The notes beneath the pieces are model-generated. The model made no database searches. It worked only from the letters and a program-made list of their open reading frames with translations, and had not been told where the DNA came from. Both the position numbers and the translations under genes were made by a program. A stretch of DNA of 13,478 nucleotides from Caldilineaceae bacterium (lineage in GTDB: Bacteria; Chloroflexota; Anaerolineae; Caldilineales; Caldilineaceae): assembly GCA_024643705.1 (NCBI GenBank), contig JAHEML010000022.1:1-13478 (forward strand), in the 5' to 3' direction. Shown here in pieces: positions 12,274 through 13,478 of the stretch (position 1 is its first letter; every line of letters starts with the position of its first letter).

Positions 12274-13478
12274 TTACTTCGTCGCTCCCAATGCCGTCAA
12301 CACCCGGTCCGGGGACATGGGAAGCATGTCCATCCGCTTGCCGATGGCATTGGCAACAGCGTTGGCAATCGCACCCGCAGGCGGCACGATATTCACCTCA
12401 CCCACGCCTCGCACACCGTAGGGATGGCCCGGATAAGGCACTTCCACCAGAATCGTCTCAATCATGGGCAGGTCCAACGCGGTAGGCATTCGATAGTCCA
12501 GCAGACTGCCGTTGACCAGCAGCCCTTTCTCGTTGTAGATATATTCTTCGTTCAGCGCCCAACCGATGCCCTGAACAACGCCTCCCTGCATCTGCCCTTC
12601 TACGTAGGAAGGGTGGATGGCCCGGCCCACATCCTGGGCAATGGTGTAACGCAAAACCGTCACTTTGCCCGTATCCGGGTCTACTTCCACATCGGCCAAC
12701 TGGGTGGAAAAGCCGGGACCAAAGCTGCGGGGGAAGACGGTGGAGCTTACCATCAACGGCTCGCCCGACTTGTAGATCAGCGCCGCAGCTTGTTGAAAGC
12801 TGGCGCTATTCTCGCCACCGCCGAAGCTGCCATCAGCATAGGTCACCGCGTCCACGTCCCAAATGTCGGCCAGACGCTCTTTCATCTGCGAAAGCATCTC
12901 CACGCCCATGTTGTGCGCGGCCATGCCTGTGCTAAAGGTGGTGCGGCTGCCGCCGGTCACATCGTTGTAGGCCACCGAATCTGTGTCGCCCACCCGTGGT
13001 TTTACCTGCTCGTAGCTAATGCCGATTGCTTCGGCAAATTGCATGGCAATCGAAGCCCTGCTGCCGCCGATATCGGTCGATGCTTCGTTCAGGCTCACCG
13101 TGCCGTCGGCGTTGAGGATGGCTGTGGCGCTGGACTTGCCGCCCCAGTTGTTCCAATAGCCACAGGCAATGCCCCGGCCCTGATATTTACCCGTGAGGGG
13201 CGTGTTGTAGTGATCCGACTCGGCGATGGCCTGCACTGTTTCCAGCAGACCCACCGGCTCGGTGAATTGCACACCATCGGGCCGTCGGTCGCCCTGCTTG
13301 GCCCCGTTGATCAGCCGAATATGAGCCTGATCCAGACCCAATTTCTCGGCGATTTCGTTGAGAACACTTTCGGTGGCATAGGCAGCGTTTGTGCCACCTG
13401 GCGCGCGATAGGCTGCGGAACGGGGTCGATTGACGACGATGTCATACCCATCCACTTGCAGATTGTCGATGGCGTAGG
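12274..13478 (-). CDS. Xanthine dehydrogenase/aldehyde oxidase family molybdopterin-binding subunit (5' end outside window)
   Basis: C-terminal ~401 residues of the large subunit of a molybdenum hydroxylase; the start lies beyond the window's right edge. Visible signatures are AYRAPGG (13393-13413), GGSRTTFSTG for cofactor binding, EGQMQGGVVQGIGWALNEE, DYRMPTALDLP and, near the end, GVRGVGE with the catalytic Glu, followed by NIVPPAGAIANAVANAIG. The AYRAPGG loop, not AYRCSFR, argues against form I CO dehydrogenase. The substrate (purine, aldehyde, nicotinate or other) cannot be told from this part. The frame ends at a TAA (12274-12276) directly joined to the ATG of the sulfur-carrier gene. 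Confidence 0.95.
   Translation of the reverse strand, partial: YAIDNLQVDGYDIVVNRPRSAAYRAPGGTNAAYATESVLNEIAEKLGLDQAHIRLINGAKQGDRRPDGVQFTEPVGLLETVQAIAESDHYNTPLTGKYQGRGIACGYWNNWGGKSSATAILNADGTVSLNEASTDIGGSRASIAMQFAEAIGISYEQVKPRVGDTDSVAYNDVTGGSRTTFSTGMAAHNMGVEMLSQMKERLADIWDVDAVTYADGSFGGGENSASFQQAAALIYKSGEPLMVSSTVFPRSFGPGFSTQLADVEVDPDTGKVTVLRYTIAQDVGRAIHPSYVEGQMQGGVVQGIGWALNEEYIYNEKGLLVNGSLLDYRMPTALDLPMIETILVEVPYPGHPYGVRGVGEVNIVPPAGAIANAVANAIGKRMDMLPMSPDRVLTALGATK

Noticed and set aside
12274..13478. Form I carbon monoxide dehydrogenase large subunit
   Set aside because: The diagnostic AYRCSFR loop is absent; the sequence reads AYRAPGG.

Overview
The window looks like chromosomal housekeeping DNA from a moderately GC-rich bacterium. 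The Thr/Pro-rich linker of the HtrA lipoprotein and a dispersed 'NAKTQ'-type coding repeat inside the methyltransferase gene suggest an environmental Chloroflexota (Anaerolineae/Caldilineae-like) lineage. That placement is inference from gene style; no rRNA or other marker is present. No tRNA, CRISPR array, transposase or phage gene was found.

Left part (+ strand, 3-3956): the 3' end of a repeat-built protein of unknown function with a strong terminator; an intergenic inverted-repeat element; mutY (adenine glycosylase with a C-terminal Nudix domain); an HtrA/DegP-like serine protease lipoprotein with one PDZ domain; and a small three-helix membrane protein. A 21-bp-stem bidirectional terminator separates this block from the next, convergent one.

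Middle (- strand, 8236 down to 4018): tig-clpP-clpX, the usual chaperone/protease cluster. A good extended -10 promoter lies upstream of tig, and a perfect 12-bp-stem palindrome sits where the transcript should begin. The intergenic gaps carry short direct repeats and hairpins that may set relative expression. ClpX has an extra charged segment next to its ClpP-docking loop, and trigger factor has a long acidic tail.

Right part (- strand, 13478 down to 8271): the 3' end of a molybdenum-hydroxylase large subunit, followed without a gap by a MoaD/ThiS/CysO-like sulfur carrier; a hairpin terminator; then a beta-class DNA methyltransferase whose stop codon overlaps the start of mutL (ATGA). MutL has an intact nicking-endonuclease motif and a clamp-binding motif, so repair here should not need MutH. 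A consensus extended -10 at the end of the methyltransferase gene would start a second, apparently leaderless mutL mRNA.

No unmistakably new system is evident. The points most worth a second look are the methyltransferase-mutL coupling with its internal leaderless promoter, the dispersed-repeat-derived linker in the methyltransferase, the palindrome at the predicted tig transcript start, and the intergenic inverted repeat before mutY.
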